Positions 28,113 to 36,665 of a DNA stretch of 64,000 bases are shown here, piece by piece (positions within the stretch are counted from its first letter, which is position 1; every line of letters starts with the position of its first letter). The notes under the pieces were generated by a model. The model saw only the letters and a list, made by a program, of their open reading frames with translations, was not told where the DNA came from and made no database searches. The stretch is from Aidingimonas halophila (lineage in GTDB: Bacteria > Pseudomonadota > Gammaproteobacteria > Pseudomonadales > Halomonadaceae): positions 310,001 through 374,000 of the forward strand of contig NZ_FNNI01000003.1 of the NCBI RefSeq assembly GCF_900106955.1, written 5' to 3'. The translations under genes were made by a program, and so were the position numbers.

Positions 28113-29000
28113 ATGAGCAAGATCGGTTTTATTGGATTGGGTATCATGGGGCGTCCCATGGCAGGACACTTGCTGGATGCCGGTCACGACGTCACGACCG
28201 TTGAACATCGCAAGCCTCTTCCCCAGGAGTTGGCGGACAAGGGGGCTCAGGTGGTAGCCAGCCCCAAGGCGGTCGCCGAGGTATCCGAGATCGTCATTAC
28301 CATGGTGCCGGATACACCGGACGTGGAGGCGGTCCTGTTCGGTGAGAACGGTGTCGTAGAGGGCCTGAAGCCAGGTACCTTGGTGATCGACATGAGTTCC
28401 ATTGCGCCCTTGGCGACACAGGATTTTGCCAAGCGTATTCACGATGCTGGTGGTGAATACGTCGACGCGCCGGTCTCCGGTGGTGAAGGAGGCGCGATCA
28501 ATGCAGCGTTGACCATCATGGTCGGTGGAACCAAGGAGGGATTCGAACGCGCCCTGCCGCTGTTCGAGGTCATGGGCAAGACCATCACGCATATCGGCGG
28601 TCATGGCGACGGCCAGACCTGCAAGGTCGCCAACCAGATCGTTGTGGCATTGACCATCGAGGCCGTCTCCGAAGGGCTGCTGTTCGCCTCCAAGGCGGGC
28701 GCCGACGTGGCCAAGGTGCGTGAGTCGCTGCTCGGTGGGTTGGCACAGTCGAAGATTCTTGATGTCCACGGCGAGCGCATGATCAACCGTACCTTCGAGC
28801 CCGGTTTCAAGGTGCATCTGCACCAGAAGGATCTCAATCTGGCGCTGGAGGGAGCGCGCAGTCTCAACCTTTCCTTGCCCGGTACCGCCAATGCGCAGCA
28901 ACTGTTCCAGGCTTGTGCGGCGCATGGTGGAGAAGAGTGGGACCATTCCGGCATGTTGAAAGCGTTGGAAGCTCTCGCCAATCACGAGGTCAACCGCTGA
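28113..29000 (+). CDS. glxR: Tartronate semialdehyde reductase
   Basis: 295-residue beta-hydroxyacid dehydrogenase reducing tartronate semialdehyde to glycerate. The Rossmann motif GFIGLGIMGRPMAGHLLDAG begins at residue 5. The substrate-site motif is YVDAPVSGGEGGA near 117-129, and the catalytic lysine lies in GQTCKVANQI near 165-174. Position after gcl and hyi distinguishes it from 3-hydroxyisobutyrate dehydrogenase. AAAGGAG sits 8 bases before the ATG. A terminator-like hairpin follows the gene. Confidence 0.94.
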   Translation: MSKIGFIGLGIMGRPMAGHLLDAGHDVTTVEHRKPLPQELADKGAQVVASPKAVAEVSEIVITMVPDTPDVEAVLFGENGVVEGLKPGTLVIDMSSIAPLATQDFAKRIHDAGGEYVDAPVSGGEGGAINAALTIMVGGTKEGFERALPLFEVMGKTITHIGGHGDGQTCKVANQIVVALTIEAVSEGLLFASKAGADVAKVRESLLGGLAQSKILDVHGERMINRTFEPGFKVHLHQKDLNLALEGARSLNLSLPGTANAQQLFQACAAHGGEEWDHSGMLKALEALANHEVNR

Positions 29001-29047
29001 ATCGAGGCGGTTGCACATCTGCCGCTTTTCCCTACGTTTCCTGATTT

Positions 29048-29072
29048 GGCGGGCGCGGGGTCGTCGCCCGCC
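29048..29072. other. Inverted repeat without U-tract after glxR
   Basis: Perfect 8-base arms GGCGGGCG/CGCCCGCC with a 9-base loop. It lies 26 bases before a second, T-tailed hairpin; no T-run follows this one. Confidence 0.5.
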
Positions 29073-29097
29073 ATTCGCCACGACATGTGGCCCTCCG

Positions 29098-29140
29098 CCG
29101 GCAATGGGTAGCTTTGAGTTGACCCGCTGCCGGTTTTTTT
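29098..29140 (+). terminator. Terminator-like hairpin between glxR and glycerate kinase
   Basis: Outer stem CCGGCA/TGCCGG (29098-29103, 29128-29133), inner stem GGGT/ACCC (29106-29109, 29122-29125), then seven T. It ends 41 bases before the glycerate kinase start, leaving little room for a separate promoter downstream, so partial read-through or attenuation is possible. Confidence 0.7.
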
Positions 29141-29181
29141 CCGTCGTAACGCGTGTCGTCTTTCCAGCGAGGACTTCGTCG

Positions 29182-30480
29182 ATGAATGCCTATGTGCCTT
29201 TCACCAGCCATGACGCTTCTCGGCAGTGGTTGACTCATCTAGCCCAGTCGGCTGTCTCGGCTGTGTATCCCGATCGCCTGTTTGGCGACTGCCTTCCCAA
29301 TTCGCCCGATGGACGGACTGTGGTGGTCGGGGCCGGCAAGGCCGCCGCCGCCATGGCCAAGGCACTTGAATCCGCCTGGGAGGCGCATTGTCCGACTGCT
29401 CCGCTTGAAGGGATGGTCGTCACACGTTATGGACATAGTGAACCCTGTCGCCATATCGAAGTACTGGAAGCGTCTCATCCCATGCCGGATGATCTCGGCA
29501 TCGAGGCGGCCCAACGCATACTTGATCGGGTCGGGCCGTTGACAGCCGATGACTTGGTGATCGTACTGGTGTCAGGGGGCGGGTCGGCTCTATTGACATT
29601 GCCGGCTCCGGGACTCGAGCTGGCTGACAAGCAAGCCGTGAACCAGGCGCTCCTGCGCTGTGGTGCGCCAATCCAGGATATCAATACCGTGCGTCGACAC
29701 TTGTCGGCAATCAAGGGGGGACGTCTGGCATTTCACGCTCATCCGGCCCGGGTCGTCACGTATCTGGTGTCCGATGTGCCCGGTGATGAACCGAGTCTGG
29801 TCGCTTCCGGCCCCACGCTTCCCGATGACTCGACAGCGGCGGATGCCCTGGCGCTTATCGAGCATTATGGTATCGAGATCCCTGATAGCGTGTATCACCA
29901 CCTGACGAAACATGACAACGCCCCACGCCGTGATGATCCCGGTTTCGCTCGTGATGAGGCACTGATACTGGCTCGTGCTCGTGATGCCCTGGAGGCAGCA
30001 CGCGAACGAGCCGAGCGCAGCGGGGTGGATGTCAGGATCCTCGGTGACGATCTGGAAGGAGAGGCTCGTGAACTCGGCCAGGCACAGGGCCGGTTGGCGC
30101 TCGAGTGCCAGAGTGAAATCGACCGGCCGCTGTTGATCCTGTCGGGAGGTGAAACCAGCGTCACGGTGCATGGTGATGGTCGAGGCGGACGCAACGTCGA
30201 ATATCTGCTGGGCCTGTTTGCTTACCTCAAGGGGGCCGCAGGCATTTATGCCCTGGCCATCGATACTGATGGTATCGATGGCTCCGAGGATAATGCCGGT
30301 GCCATGTTCGGCCCCACGTGCTGGGACCGCGCCAGAGCAGCAAGGATCTCGCCAGTCGACTACCTGGACAACAACGATGCCTATCATTTTTTCGCCGAGC
30401 TCGATGGCCTGATCGTGACCGGTCCGACCCGGACCAATGTCAACGATTTCCGTGCCATCCTGGTTCTGCCGAAGGCCTGA
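29182..30480 (+). CDS. Glycerate 2-kinase (MOFRL family)
   Basis: 432 residues of the GckA/TtuD family. The N-terminal DUF4147 domain (about 10-240) has VVVGAGKAAAAMAKAL near 52-67 and VLVSGGGSALL near 127-137. The C-terminal MOFRL domain has LILSGGETSVTVHGDGRGGR near 315-334 and AIDTDGIDGSEDNAGA near 355-370. It phosphorylates glycerate to 2-phosphoglycerate, finishing the glyoxylate route. The start is the ATG after GCGAGGA; a 57-codon upstream frame lacks homology and covers the terminator hairpin. It is the last gene of the purine/glyoxylate island. Confidence 0.92.
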   Translation: MNAYVPFTSHDASRQWLTHLAQSAVSAVYPDRLFGDCLPNSPDGRTVVVGAGKAAAAMAKALESAWEAHCPTAPLEGMVVTRYGHSEPCRHIEVLEASHPMPDDLGIEAAQRILDRVGPLTADDLVIVLVSGGGSALLTLPAPGLELADKQAVNQALLRCGAPIQDINTVRRHLSAIKGGRLAFHAHPARVVTYLVSDVPGDEPSLVASGPTLPDDSTAADALALIEHYGIEIPDSVYHHLTKHDNAPRRDDPGFARDEALILARARDALEAARERAERSGVDVRILGDDLEGEARELGQAQGRLALECQSEIDRPLLILSGGETSVTVHGDGRGGRNVEYLLGLFAYLKGAAGIYALAIDTDGIDGSEDNAGAMFGPTCWDRARAARISPVDYLDNNDAYHFFAELDGLIVTGPTRTNVNDFRAILVLPKA

Positions 30481-30620
30481 CAATATGCGCGCGACACATC
30501 ACAATAGTCGCCCTGACGGCGATGAGGAGCGCAACAGCCATGCGATGCAATTGTCTCTCGATAAAGGGCGCTGAGGAAATGGCAACCTGCTTCTGACCTC
30601 CGTGGTCGCCTCAGTGCGCT

Positions 30621-30848
30621 CTACCAGGCAATTCCATTGTCCTTCAATTGCTTGGCCAGCTTGTTTGCCACGCCGTTGAGTTGATCTTCATCGACACCTG
30701 GCAGCAGCTTGCGGGCTTCCGCCAGCAGTGGTTCGGCATGGCTGTGACGTCCCGAATAGATCAACAGCACCAGCATGCCCTCGATATCCTTGTCGCTATA
30801 GATTTTCTCAGGCTTCTGAGAGCGCTGTCGGCTTCGCGAAATGCGCAC
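30621..30848 (-). CDS. Small hypothetical protein, 75 residues
   Basis: I do not recognise it. A basic N-terminus (MRISRSRQRSQKPEK) is followed by an amphipathic helical region (SDKDIEGMLVLLIYSGRHSH, LLAEARKLLPGVDEDQL, NGVANKLAKQLKDNGIAW) without membrane spans. GGAG lies 11 bases upstream of the ATG. It stands alone between glycerate kinase (convergent) and trhO. The balanced helical composition suggests a real short protein. Confidence 0.5.
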   Translation of the reverse strand: MRISRSRQRSQKPEKIYSDKDIEGMLVLLIYSGRHSHAEPLLAEARKLLPGVDEDQLNGVANKLAKQLKDNGIAW

Positions 30849-30974
30849 GGTATCAGTTCTCCAGGATAGCTAGTCGATAATGGGGTATGAATATGGGATG
30901 TCATCAACACTATCGGCCAGACCGGTGAAAACTTGAGGGCATGCAAAGGCACTGCTTCGCTTATCAGCCTCCCA

Positions 30975-31931
30975 TCAGGCCTCCGATCTCTCCTTGCGGG
31001 GGTCATGACCGATCGGATGCGGTTCGCCCCGGGCCCTGGCCAGTTCGATCTGACGTTGACGTTCACGGGCGGCGGCACGCGTTTTCTCGGGTAATGAATC
31101 GTAGCAGTGGGGACAGCTGACCCCGGGCTCGTAAGATTCGGAACGCTGGTCCTCGGCAGAGATCGGCATACGGCAGGCGTGGCATTGGTCATATTCCCCT
31201 TCGCTGAGGTCGTGACGCACCGTGACACGGTTGTCGAACACGAAACATTGACCGCGCCAGAGCGATTCATTTTCGGGGACATGCTGCAGATAATTGAGGA
31301 TGCCTCCCTTGAGGTGATAAACCTCCTCGAATCCCTGCTCGAGCATGAAACTGGAGGCTTTCTCGCAGCGGATTCCGCCTGTGCAGAACATGGCGACCTT
31401 CTTGTGCCGGGAAGGGTCGTAGCGCTCTTTGACGTAATCCGGAAATTCGCGGAAAGACTTGGTCCTGGGGTCGATGGCGCCTTCGAATGAGCCGATGGCA
31501 ACTTCATAGTCGTTGCGTGTATCGATCACCAGTACCTCGGGATCGGTAATGACCTCATTCCAGTCTTCCGGCTCGACATAGGTACCGGCCTGCTGATTGG
31601 GATCGATCCCCTCTATGCCCATGGTCACGATCTCGCGCTTGAGCTTGACCTTGGTGCGGTAGAAGGGAGGATGGTCGCAATAGGACTCCTTGTAATCGAC
31701 ATCGGCGAGGCGCGAGTCGGCCTGTAACCAGTCGAACAAGGCCTGGATACCCGCTCGCTGGCCGGCCACGGTGCCATTGATGCCTTCACGGGCCAATAAC
31801 AGCGTGCCTTTGACGTCGTTGTCGAGCATGACTTGCCGAAGCGGCTCGCGCAGGGCTTCATGGTCTTCGAGCGTGACGAACTTGTACAACGCCACGACGA
31901 CGATTCGTGGAGAATCGCTGGGATGATTCAT
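30975..31931 (-). CDS. trhO: tRNA uridine(34) hydroxylase (TrhO, rhodanese family)
   Basis: 318 residues. An N-terminal acylphosphatase-like domain (about 10-100, [20 protein letters not shown]) is followed by a rhodanese domain (about 125-220) with active-site cysteine in [14 protein letters not shown], then a Cys-rich C-terminus with CHACRMPI and CPHCYDSL, possibly metal-binding. This matches YceA/TrhO, which hydroxylates U34 of some tRNAs on the way to 5-methoxyuridine or cmo5U. The start has AGGAG 8 bases upstream. It stands alone between a small hypothetical gene and the symporter. Confidence 0.92.
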   Translation of the reverse strand: MNHPSDSPRIVVVALYKFVTLEDHEALREPLRQVMLDNDVKGTLLLAREGINGTVAGQRAGIQALFDWLQADSRLADVDYKESYCDHPPFYRTKVKLKREIVTMGIEGIDPNQQAGTYVEPEDWNEVITDPEVLVIDTRNDYEVAIGSFEGAIDPRTKSFREFPDYVKERYDPSRHKKVAMFCTGGIRCEKASSFMLEQGFEEVYHLKGGILNYLQHVPENESLWRGQCFVFDNRVTVRHDLSEGEYDQCHACRMPISAEDQRSESYEPGVSCPHCYDSLPEKTRAAARERQRQIELARARGEPHPIGHDPRKERSEA

Positions 31932-32043
31932 GCCTTGTCTCCTGGTTGTCGTCCTCGCAAAGGGCGGACCGGGATAATGTGATGGTGTCGCTGAAAGCGG
32001 GTATTTTACGCAATGCCTCACGGTGATGCATCTGCGTCATGAT

Positions 32044-32070
32044 GCCGCCCCACCTGTTGGTTAGGGCGGC
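32044..32070. other. Hairpin between symporter and trhO
   Basis: Perfect 7-base stem GCCGCCC/GGGCGGC just after the symporter stop on the minus strand. No T-run follows, so termination is uncertain. Confidence 0.4.
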
Positions 32071-32088
32071 CAGGGACTAACGGGAAAC

Positions 32089-33582
32089 TCAGGTCGCTGA
32101 ATCGGCCTGAGGTGTCAATGCAGGATTGATATCGCTTTCCATGCGCTGGCGCTCCTCGTTGATACGTTGCAGGGCATGTTCTGACGACACCTTGGAGGCG
32201 GGTGTGACCAGGCTGACCACGACGCCCACGATGAGTGCGACCAGAACGGCGGGGATGCTGGGGTTGCCCCAGAAGGCCGTCCAGCTGTCCACGTTGATCA
32301 CCGCCAGCGAGGTCGCCGACGCGGCGATCAGGGTGGCGATGGCGCCCTGCCAGTTGTAGCGCGGCCAGAAGCGTCCCAGCACGCCGCACACGAACATCCC
32401 GGCCATGACCGTGGCGATCATGCTGGTGATGTAATCGATGACATTGTCGGAGATCAGCGCGAACAACAGCGCCAAGCCGATGGTGGCGACCAGCGCCAGG
32501 CGCGAGAGGATGACGACCTTGTGCCCAGCGGGTGTGTGCCCGGTGAACAGCACGTAGACATCGCGCAGCAGGATCGAGACGCCGGCGATAGCATCCGAAC
32601 TGGCGCTCGACATAGTCGCCGAGAGTCCGGCAACGAGTAACAGCAAGCCGAGCCATAGCGGCAGGATTTCGGTCGCCAGGAAGGGGAAGGCGAAGTTGCT
32701 GTTGTCCAGGCCGGGGTTCAGCGCGTGGGTGGCCATACCGATGATCGCCGGGATGATCGAGAAGATCATATAAAGAATGCCGGTGATCACGAATGACTTG
32801 CGGACGGAATGGACCGAGTTGCCGGAGTAGATGCGCTGTCGATAGGAGGGCGTTGCCAGCACGCCGACGGCGATGACCGCTGCCAGAGACAACGCTGGTA
32901 TCACGCCGATCTTGTCGATGCCGAGGAAACTGGTGGTTGCGACATCCATGTCAGCGCCCAGGCCGGAGAATCCGCCGACCTCGAACAATGCGATGATGGC
33001 CATCACGATGAAGCCGATAAACAGCACTACTGCCTGGATGGTGTCGGTCCATACCACGGCCATATAGCCGCCGATCACGCAGTAGATGCCGAAGCCCAAC
33101 GCCACCAGGATGCGCGCGGTAGTCAGGTCGATGTCGGCCATCCATGATAGATAGAGTCCACCACCGAGAATGTGCGCGCCGAGCCAGCCAATACAGGCGA
33201 TGTAGATCAGCACAGCGACGATGTTGCGCACCAGGCGACTGGCGCCAACATAGTAGGAAAGCTCCTCGCTCATGGTCATGAAACGCAGCTCGCGTACCGG
33301 TGCGAACCACGCCGCCAGCAGCAGCACACCGATTGAGCCGCCGATACCGTAGAGGGCCCCGGCCCAGCCGTTGGCATAGCCGAAGCCGACCGCGCCCATG
33401 CTGGAGCCGGTGCCGACCATGGTGGCAACGGTGGTGCCGATCGTCAGGAAGATCGGAATACTGCGGCCTCCCAACAGGAAATCGTCGCCGCTGCTGCGGC
33501 TATGGCGGGATACCCACCAGCCGAATGCGATCATGGCGACCACATAAGCGATGAATGACCCGAGGAAAACGTGACTGTTCAT
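32089..33582 (-). CDS. Sodium:solute symporter (SSS family)
   Basis: 497-residue transporter with about 13 membrane spans. Span 1 is near 5-25 (FLGSFIAYVVAMIAFGWWVS), preceding the family's DDFLLGGRSIPIFLTIGTTVATMVGTGS region. The sodium-site stretch AGLSATMSSASSDAIAGVSI lies near 318-337. The C-terminal tail is polar. It is the last gene of a run with ridA, D-aminoacylase and an RpiR regulator, so a D-amino acid or N-acyl amino acid is a plausible substrate. The ribosome site is AGAGG. Substrate is inferred from context only. Confidence 0.87.
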   Translation of the reverse strand: MNSHVFLGSFIAYVVAMIAFGWWVSRHSRSSGDDFLLGGRSIPIFLTIGTTVATMVGTGSSMGAVGFGYANGWAGALYGIGGSIGVLLLAAWFAPVRELRFMTMSEELSYYVGASRLVRNIVAVLIYIACIGWLGAHILGGGLYLSWMADIDLTTARILVALGFGIYCVIGGYMAVVWTDTIQAVVLFIGFIVMAIIALFEVGGFSGLGADMDVATTSFLGIDKIGVIPALSLAAVIAVGVLATPSYRQRIYSGNSVHSVRKSFVITGILYMIFSIIPAIIGMATHALNPGLDNSNFAFPFLATEILPLWLGLLLLVAGLSATMSSASSDAIAGVSILLRDVYVLFTGHTPAGHKVVILSRLALVATIGLALLFALISDNVIDYITSMIATVMAGMFVCGVLGRFWPRYNWQGAIATLIAASATSLAVINVDSWTAFWGNPSIPAVLVALIVGVVVSLVTPASKVSSEHALQRINEERQRMESDINPALTPQADSAT

Positions 33583-33604
33583 AATAACCTCTTATAATTG
33601 TTGT

Positions 33605-33692
33605 CCCGGCCGTTGCCGCGGCCGGGGCAGTGTGGAATGTCATAGCCAATGGGGTTTTACGCTGTCGGTCGCGCCCTTGCCGGGGCGCGACC
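33605..33692 (-). other. Two strong hairpins between ridA and the symporter gene
   Basis: Hairpin one, 33667-33692: 10-base arms GGTCGCGCCC/GGGCGCGACC. Hairpin two, 33605-33626: 8-base arms CCCGGCCG/CGGCCGGG. Both have the same 6-base loop, TTGCCG as written on the plus strand. Neither has a T-run in the direction of transcription. They may stabilise or process the upstream mRNA or reduce symporter expression. Confidence 0.6.
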
Positions 33693-33737
33693 TCCTTCTC
33701 TTGCCCGAACGGCACCATGCGCCTTCTCGGTGTGGGT

Positions 33738-34130
33738 TCAGGCCTTGTCCGCGCGATAGCACTTCACATCGACCTCCACCTTGCAGTCGACCACCAGGTC
33801 CTGAACGCTGCAGATGCGCGCCGGGGGATGCTCGCCGAACACCTCCTTGAATACCTTGTTGAATGAGCTGAAGTAGCGTGCGTCGGTCAGCACTGCAGTG
33901 ACATGCACGACGTGCTCCACGCCATAGCCGGCGTCTTCCATGATCTTCAGGCAGTTGGCGAAGGCCAGTCGGGATTGTTCGACGATGCTGCCTTCGACGA
34001 CTTCACCGTCCGTCATGGGGGTCTGCCCCGAGACGAACAGCCAGCCGCCCGCTTCGGTGGCGCGAGCGAAAGGGAGTGTCTGGCCGCCGGTGCCGATGCC
34101 CCCTTCGACGCCATAACGTTTGATGCTCAT
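33738..34130 (-). CDS. RidA family enamine/imine deaminase
   Basis: 130 residues covering the full YjgF/RidA domain. Signature stretches are GGWLFVSGQTPMTDGEVVEG near 28-47 and the catalytic arginine in HPPARICSVQDL near 100-111. RidA proteins hydrolyse reactive enamines and imines formed by PLP enzymes such as serine/threonine dehydratases. The neighbouring PLP gene (36666) would produce exactly such intermediates from D-serine or D-threonine. It lies 45 bases downstream of the D-aminoacylase gene. Confidence 0.88.
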   Translation of the reverse strand: MSIKRYGVEGGIGTGGQTLPFARATEAGGWLFVSGQTPMTDGEVVEGSIVEQSRLAFANCLKIMEDAGYGVEHVVHVTAVLTDARYFSSFNKVFKEVFGEHPPARICSVQDLVVDCKVEVDVKCYRADKA

Positions 34131-34175
34131 GATTTGCCCTCCTGTATTGCTGGTTGCCGACTTTTCGGATGCGAC

Positions 34176-35675
34176 TTAGTGGGATAAGGCGTTGTCACGC
34201 CCGTTGGAAATGTCCGCGGAGGCCGGGGCTGGAGAAAGCCGGACGTCACGGCGCAACAGCCGTCCGGCTCGCATTCCTCTTGCCTCGCCGTGGCGATAAC
34301 TGATCATGCCGTTGACGACGACCAGCTCAATGCCGCTGGCGAGTGAAACCGGGACGCTGTAGGTGGCGGTATCCTGAAGTCGTGCAAGCCCGAACAGCAC
34401 CAGATCGGCGAAGGCGCCGACGCGGATGACGCCACGGTCCGTTAGCCCGAAGTTGGTCGCCGAGAGCCCGGTCATCTTGCGCACGGCCTCGCTCAGCGGC
34501 AGCAGCTTCAGGTCGCGACTATAGTGGGCGAGCACGCGCGGGAAGGTACCCCACAGACGGGGATGTGGGTGCGGGTCGTTGGGCAGGCCGTCGGAGCCGA
34601 CCATCGACAGCGGATGCGATAGCACTAGGCGCATGTCCGCCTCGCTCATGTTGTGATAGACCGCGCCGGCTGGTTGCAGGCGTTTGGCGGCGTCCATCAG
34701 CGATAGATCCCAGGCCTCGGCAATCGCCTGCAGCGGCTGGCGAGCCATCTCCGGGTGCGGGTCGGACCAGGTGATGAAGATATCGATCTCATCGGTGACC
34801 TGGCCCAGATCCAGCGTCGAGGAGCCAGCGGTATACGGGTAGCAGTCGCAATGCACACCATGGGAGCGTGCGGCATCGTCGAGCTTTACTAACGCCTTGG
34901 GCGCGTTGCCCCAGTTGCCGGCGCCGGCGCACTTGAGATGCGAGATCACCAAGGGCGCCTGACCGTGCCGCGCGGTGGCGACGGCTTCGTCCATGGCCTC
35001 GATCAGCCCGGCGAATTCGTCGCGCAGATGTGTGGTATAGACGCCGCCGGCGCGGCCTACCGCCTCGACCAGAGCGTTCATCTCGGTGGTTGGTGCATGG
35101 AAGGCATTGCGGTAGGCCAAGCCCGAACTCATGCCCACGGCGCCCTCACCCAATGCTGTTTCCAACTGCTCGCGCATGGCGGCGATCTCGTCGTCGCTGG
35201 CGGGGCGGTCGAAGCGATCCATCACCTGGCTACGAAGACTCGTGTGCCCGATCAGGGCCGCCACGTTGACACTGGGCACCGCCGCGTCGATTGCCTGGGC
35301 GTACGCGGCAAAGGTGGGGTAACGAAAGTCTTCCGCGCGGCCGAGCAAATTCATGGGATCGGGTACGTCGTCTGTGAGCGTGACCGGGCTGGCGCTGATG
35401 CCACAGTTGCCGACCACCACCGTGGTCACGCCCTGAGAGAGCTTGGGCAGCATCTCCGGGGTGCGGATGACGTTGGTATCGTCGTGGGTATGCACGTCGA
35501 TGAAGCCTGGGGTGAGTATCAGGCCCTTGGCTTCGATCACGTCGTGGGCACTGGTGTTTTCCAGTTCGCCCATGGCGACGATTCGTTCCCCCTGGATGGC
35601 GACATCGGCGGTGAAGGCATCACGCCCGCTGCCGTCGATGATTGTGGCGTGCTGTATCAGTAAATCGACGTACAT
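34176..35675 (-). CDS. N-acyl-D-amino-acid deacylase (D-aminoacylase)
   Basis: 499-residue amidohydrolase. A beta-sandwich at the N-terminus (LLIQHATIIDGSGRDAF) is followed by the TIM barrel, with first metal motif TPGFIDVHTHDD near 57-68, VVVGNCGISASP near 94 including the cysteine typical of D-aminoacylases, GMSSGLAY near 155, and HLRDEFAGL near 215. The C-terminal part (DRGVIRVGAFADLVLF) returns to the sandwich. The start is the ATG with AAGGAG 6 bases upstream, nine codons inside the longer frame. It releases D-amino acids from N-acylated forms. D-glutamate- or D-aspartate-specific variants cannot be excluded. Confidence 0.9.
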   Translation of the reverse strand: MYVDLLIQHATIIDGSGRDAFTADVAIQGERIVAMGELENTSAHDVIEAKGLILTPGFIDVHTHDDTNVIRTPEMLPKLSQGVTTVVVGNCGISASPVTLTDDVPDPMNLLGRAEDFRYPTFAAYAQAIDAAVPSVNVAALIGHTSLRSQVMDRFDRPASDDEIAAMREQLETALGEGAVGMSSGLAYRNAFHAPTTEMNALVEAVGRAGGVYTTHLRDEFAGLIEAMDEAVATARHGQAPLVISHLKCAGAGNWGNAPKALVKLDDAARSHGVHCDCYPYTAGSSTLDLGQVTDEIDIFITWSDPHPEMARQPLQAIAEAWDLSLMDAAKRLQPAGAVYHNMSEADMRLVLSHPLSMVGSDGLPNDPHPHPRLWGTFPRVLAHYSRDLKLLPLSEAVRKMTGLSATNFGLTDRGVIRVGAFADLVLFGLARLQDTATYSVPVSLASGIELVVVNGMISYRHGEARGMRAGRLLRRDVRLSPAPASADISNGRDNALSH

Positions 35676-35698
35676 GTCGACTCCTTGCGCAATATGGT

Positions 35699-36562
35699 TC
35701 AATCGCCCAGCGGCTGGCGATTATCGCCGCCGCGATGGGCATCGAGGGTAATCTTGAGTCGTCGCAGCTTGTCGCGGGTACGGTCGCGGTGCCGCAGCGC
35801 CAGGCCCAGCGCCAGCATGTCAATGGCGGCCATCATGGCGTAGCGCGATGATGACGGGAAATAGATGTAGTCGGTCTCGCGGGCCGCCAGCGGCAGCGTG
35901 ATATGGGCGACCTTGGCCAGTGGCGAACCGGTGGCGGTAATCGCCAGTACGCGCGCGCCGTACTGGCGCGCCAGCTCGGCCGCTTCGACGATCTCCGGGG
36001 TGTAGCCGGTGATCGAGAGCGCGACGACGACATCGTCAGGCTCCAGGGTCGAGGCGACCATGCGAGGCAGGAGTGCTTGCGGATAGGCACTGATGGCGTA
36101 ACCGAGCCGCACGAGCCGGAATTGCATCTCCTGTGCCATTACCGTGGAGCCACCGCCGGCACCGAAGACCAGGATCTGGCGGGCATCGTCGAGCATCGCC
36201 ACCGCTCCCTCGACGTCGGCCTGTTCCATCAGTTCGCGGTTGAGCGAGAGCGTCTGCGCGGCGGTATCGTAGATGACGCTGAGGCCGTCCTCTTCGCTGG
36301 CCTCATGAATGAAACGGCGGCCGGCAGCCAGAGCCCGTGTGAGGCGCGTTTTCAAGTCGCGTACATTGCGGCAGCCCACCGCTCGCGCGAAACGCGTCAC
36401 CGTGGCGTCACTTACCTCGGCGCGTTTGGCGATCTCGCCGATGCTTGCCTCGGTGACGAAGTCGATGTCGTCATGAATCAGCGAGGCAACCTTTTTTTCC
36501 GACTCGCGAAGGCTCGGCAAGCAGGCGGTGATATGCGACAGGATGTCGAATTCTTGACTCAC
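35699..36562 (-). CDS. RpiR-family transcriptional regulator
   Basis: 287 residues. An N-terminal helix-turn-helix of the RpiR type (about 1-77, TEASIGEIAKRAEVSDATVT then RFARAVGCRNVRDLK) is followed by a SIS domain (about 125-250, LVFGAGGGSTVMAQEM and VVALSITGYTPEIVEAA). It heads the minus-strand run of rpiR, D-aminoacylase, ridA and the symporter. It is divergent from the PLP enzyme gene across an AT-rich gap holding repeated TGTGTTA motifs. The natural reading is a local regulator of D-amino-acid use, although the SIS domain usually binds sugar phosphates. Confidence 0.9.
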   Translation of the reverse strand: MSQEFDILSHITACLPSLRESEKKVASLIHDDIDFVTEASIGEIAKRAEVSDATVTRFARAVGCRNVRDLKTRLTRALAAGRRFIHEASEEDGLSVIYDTAAQTLSLNRELMEQADVEGAVAMLDDARQILVFGAGGGSTVMAQEMQFRLVRLGYAISAYPQALLPRMVASTLEPDDVVVALSITGYTPEIVEAAELARQYGARVLAITATGSPLAKVAHITLPLAARETDYIYFPSSSRYAMMAAIDMLALGLALRHRDRTRDKLRRLKITLDAHRGGDNRQPLGD

Positions 36563-36590
36563 GAGAGGTCCGTATCCGATGGCTGATGTG

Positions 36591-36631
36591 TGTGTTAATA
36601 ACTAACATATTTTTATTTTATGTGTTAGTAA
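36591..36631. promoter_or_regulatory. Repeated TGTGTTA(A/G)TAA motifs, candidate RpiR operator
   Basis: TGTGTTAATAA (36591-36601) and TGTGTTAGTAA (36621-36631) are direct repeats spaced 30 bases, about three helical turns. The first also forms the inverted repeat TGTTA-ATAAC-TAACA (36593-36607). The gap between rpiR and the PLP gene is strikingly AT-rich. Confidence 0.5.
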
Positions 36632-36665
36632 ATACACTAGAAGTAGAAAACGTGAGGAAAATACG

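Noticed and set aside
28083-29081. 332-codon frame opposite glxR, and a similar one opposite glycerate kinase (29590-30483)
   Set aside because: Both lie over full-length conserved genes on the other strand and show no recognisable domain.
34938-35663. 241-codon plus-strand frame over the D-aminoacylase gene
   Set aside because: Antisense to an intact amidohydrolase with all motifs; no supporting start signal.
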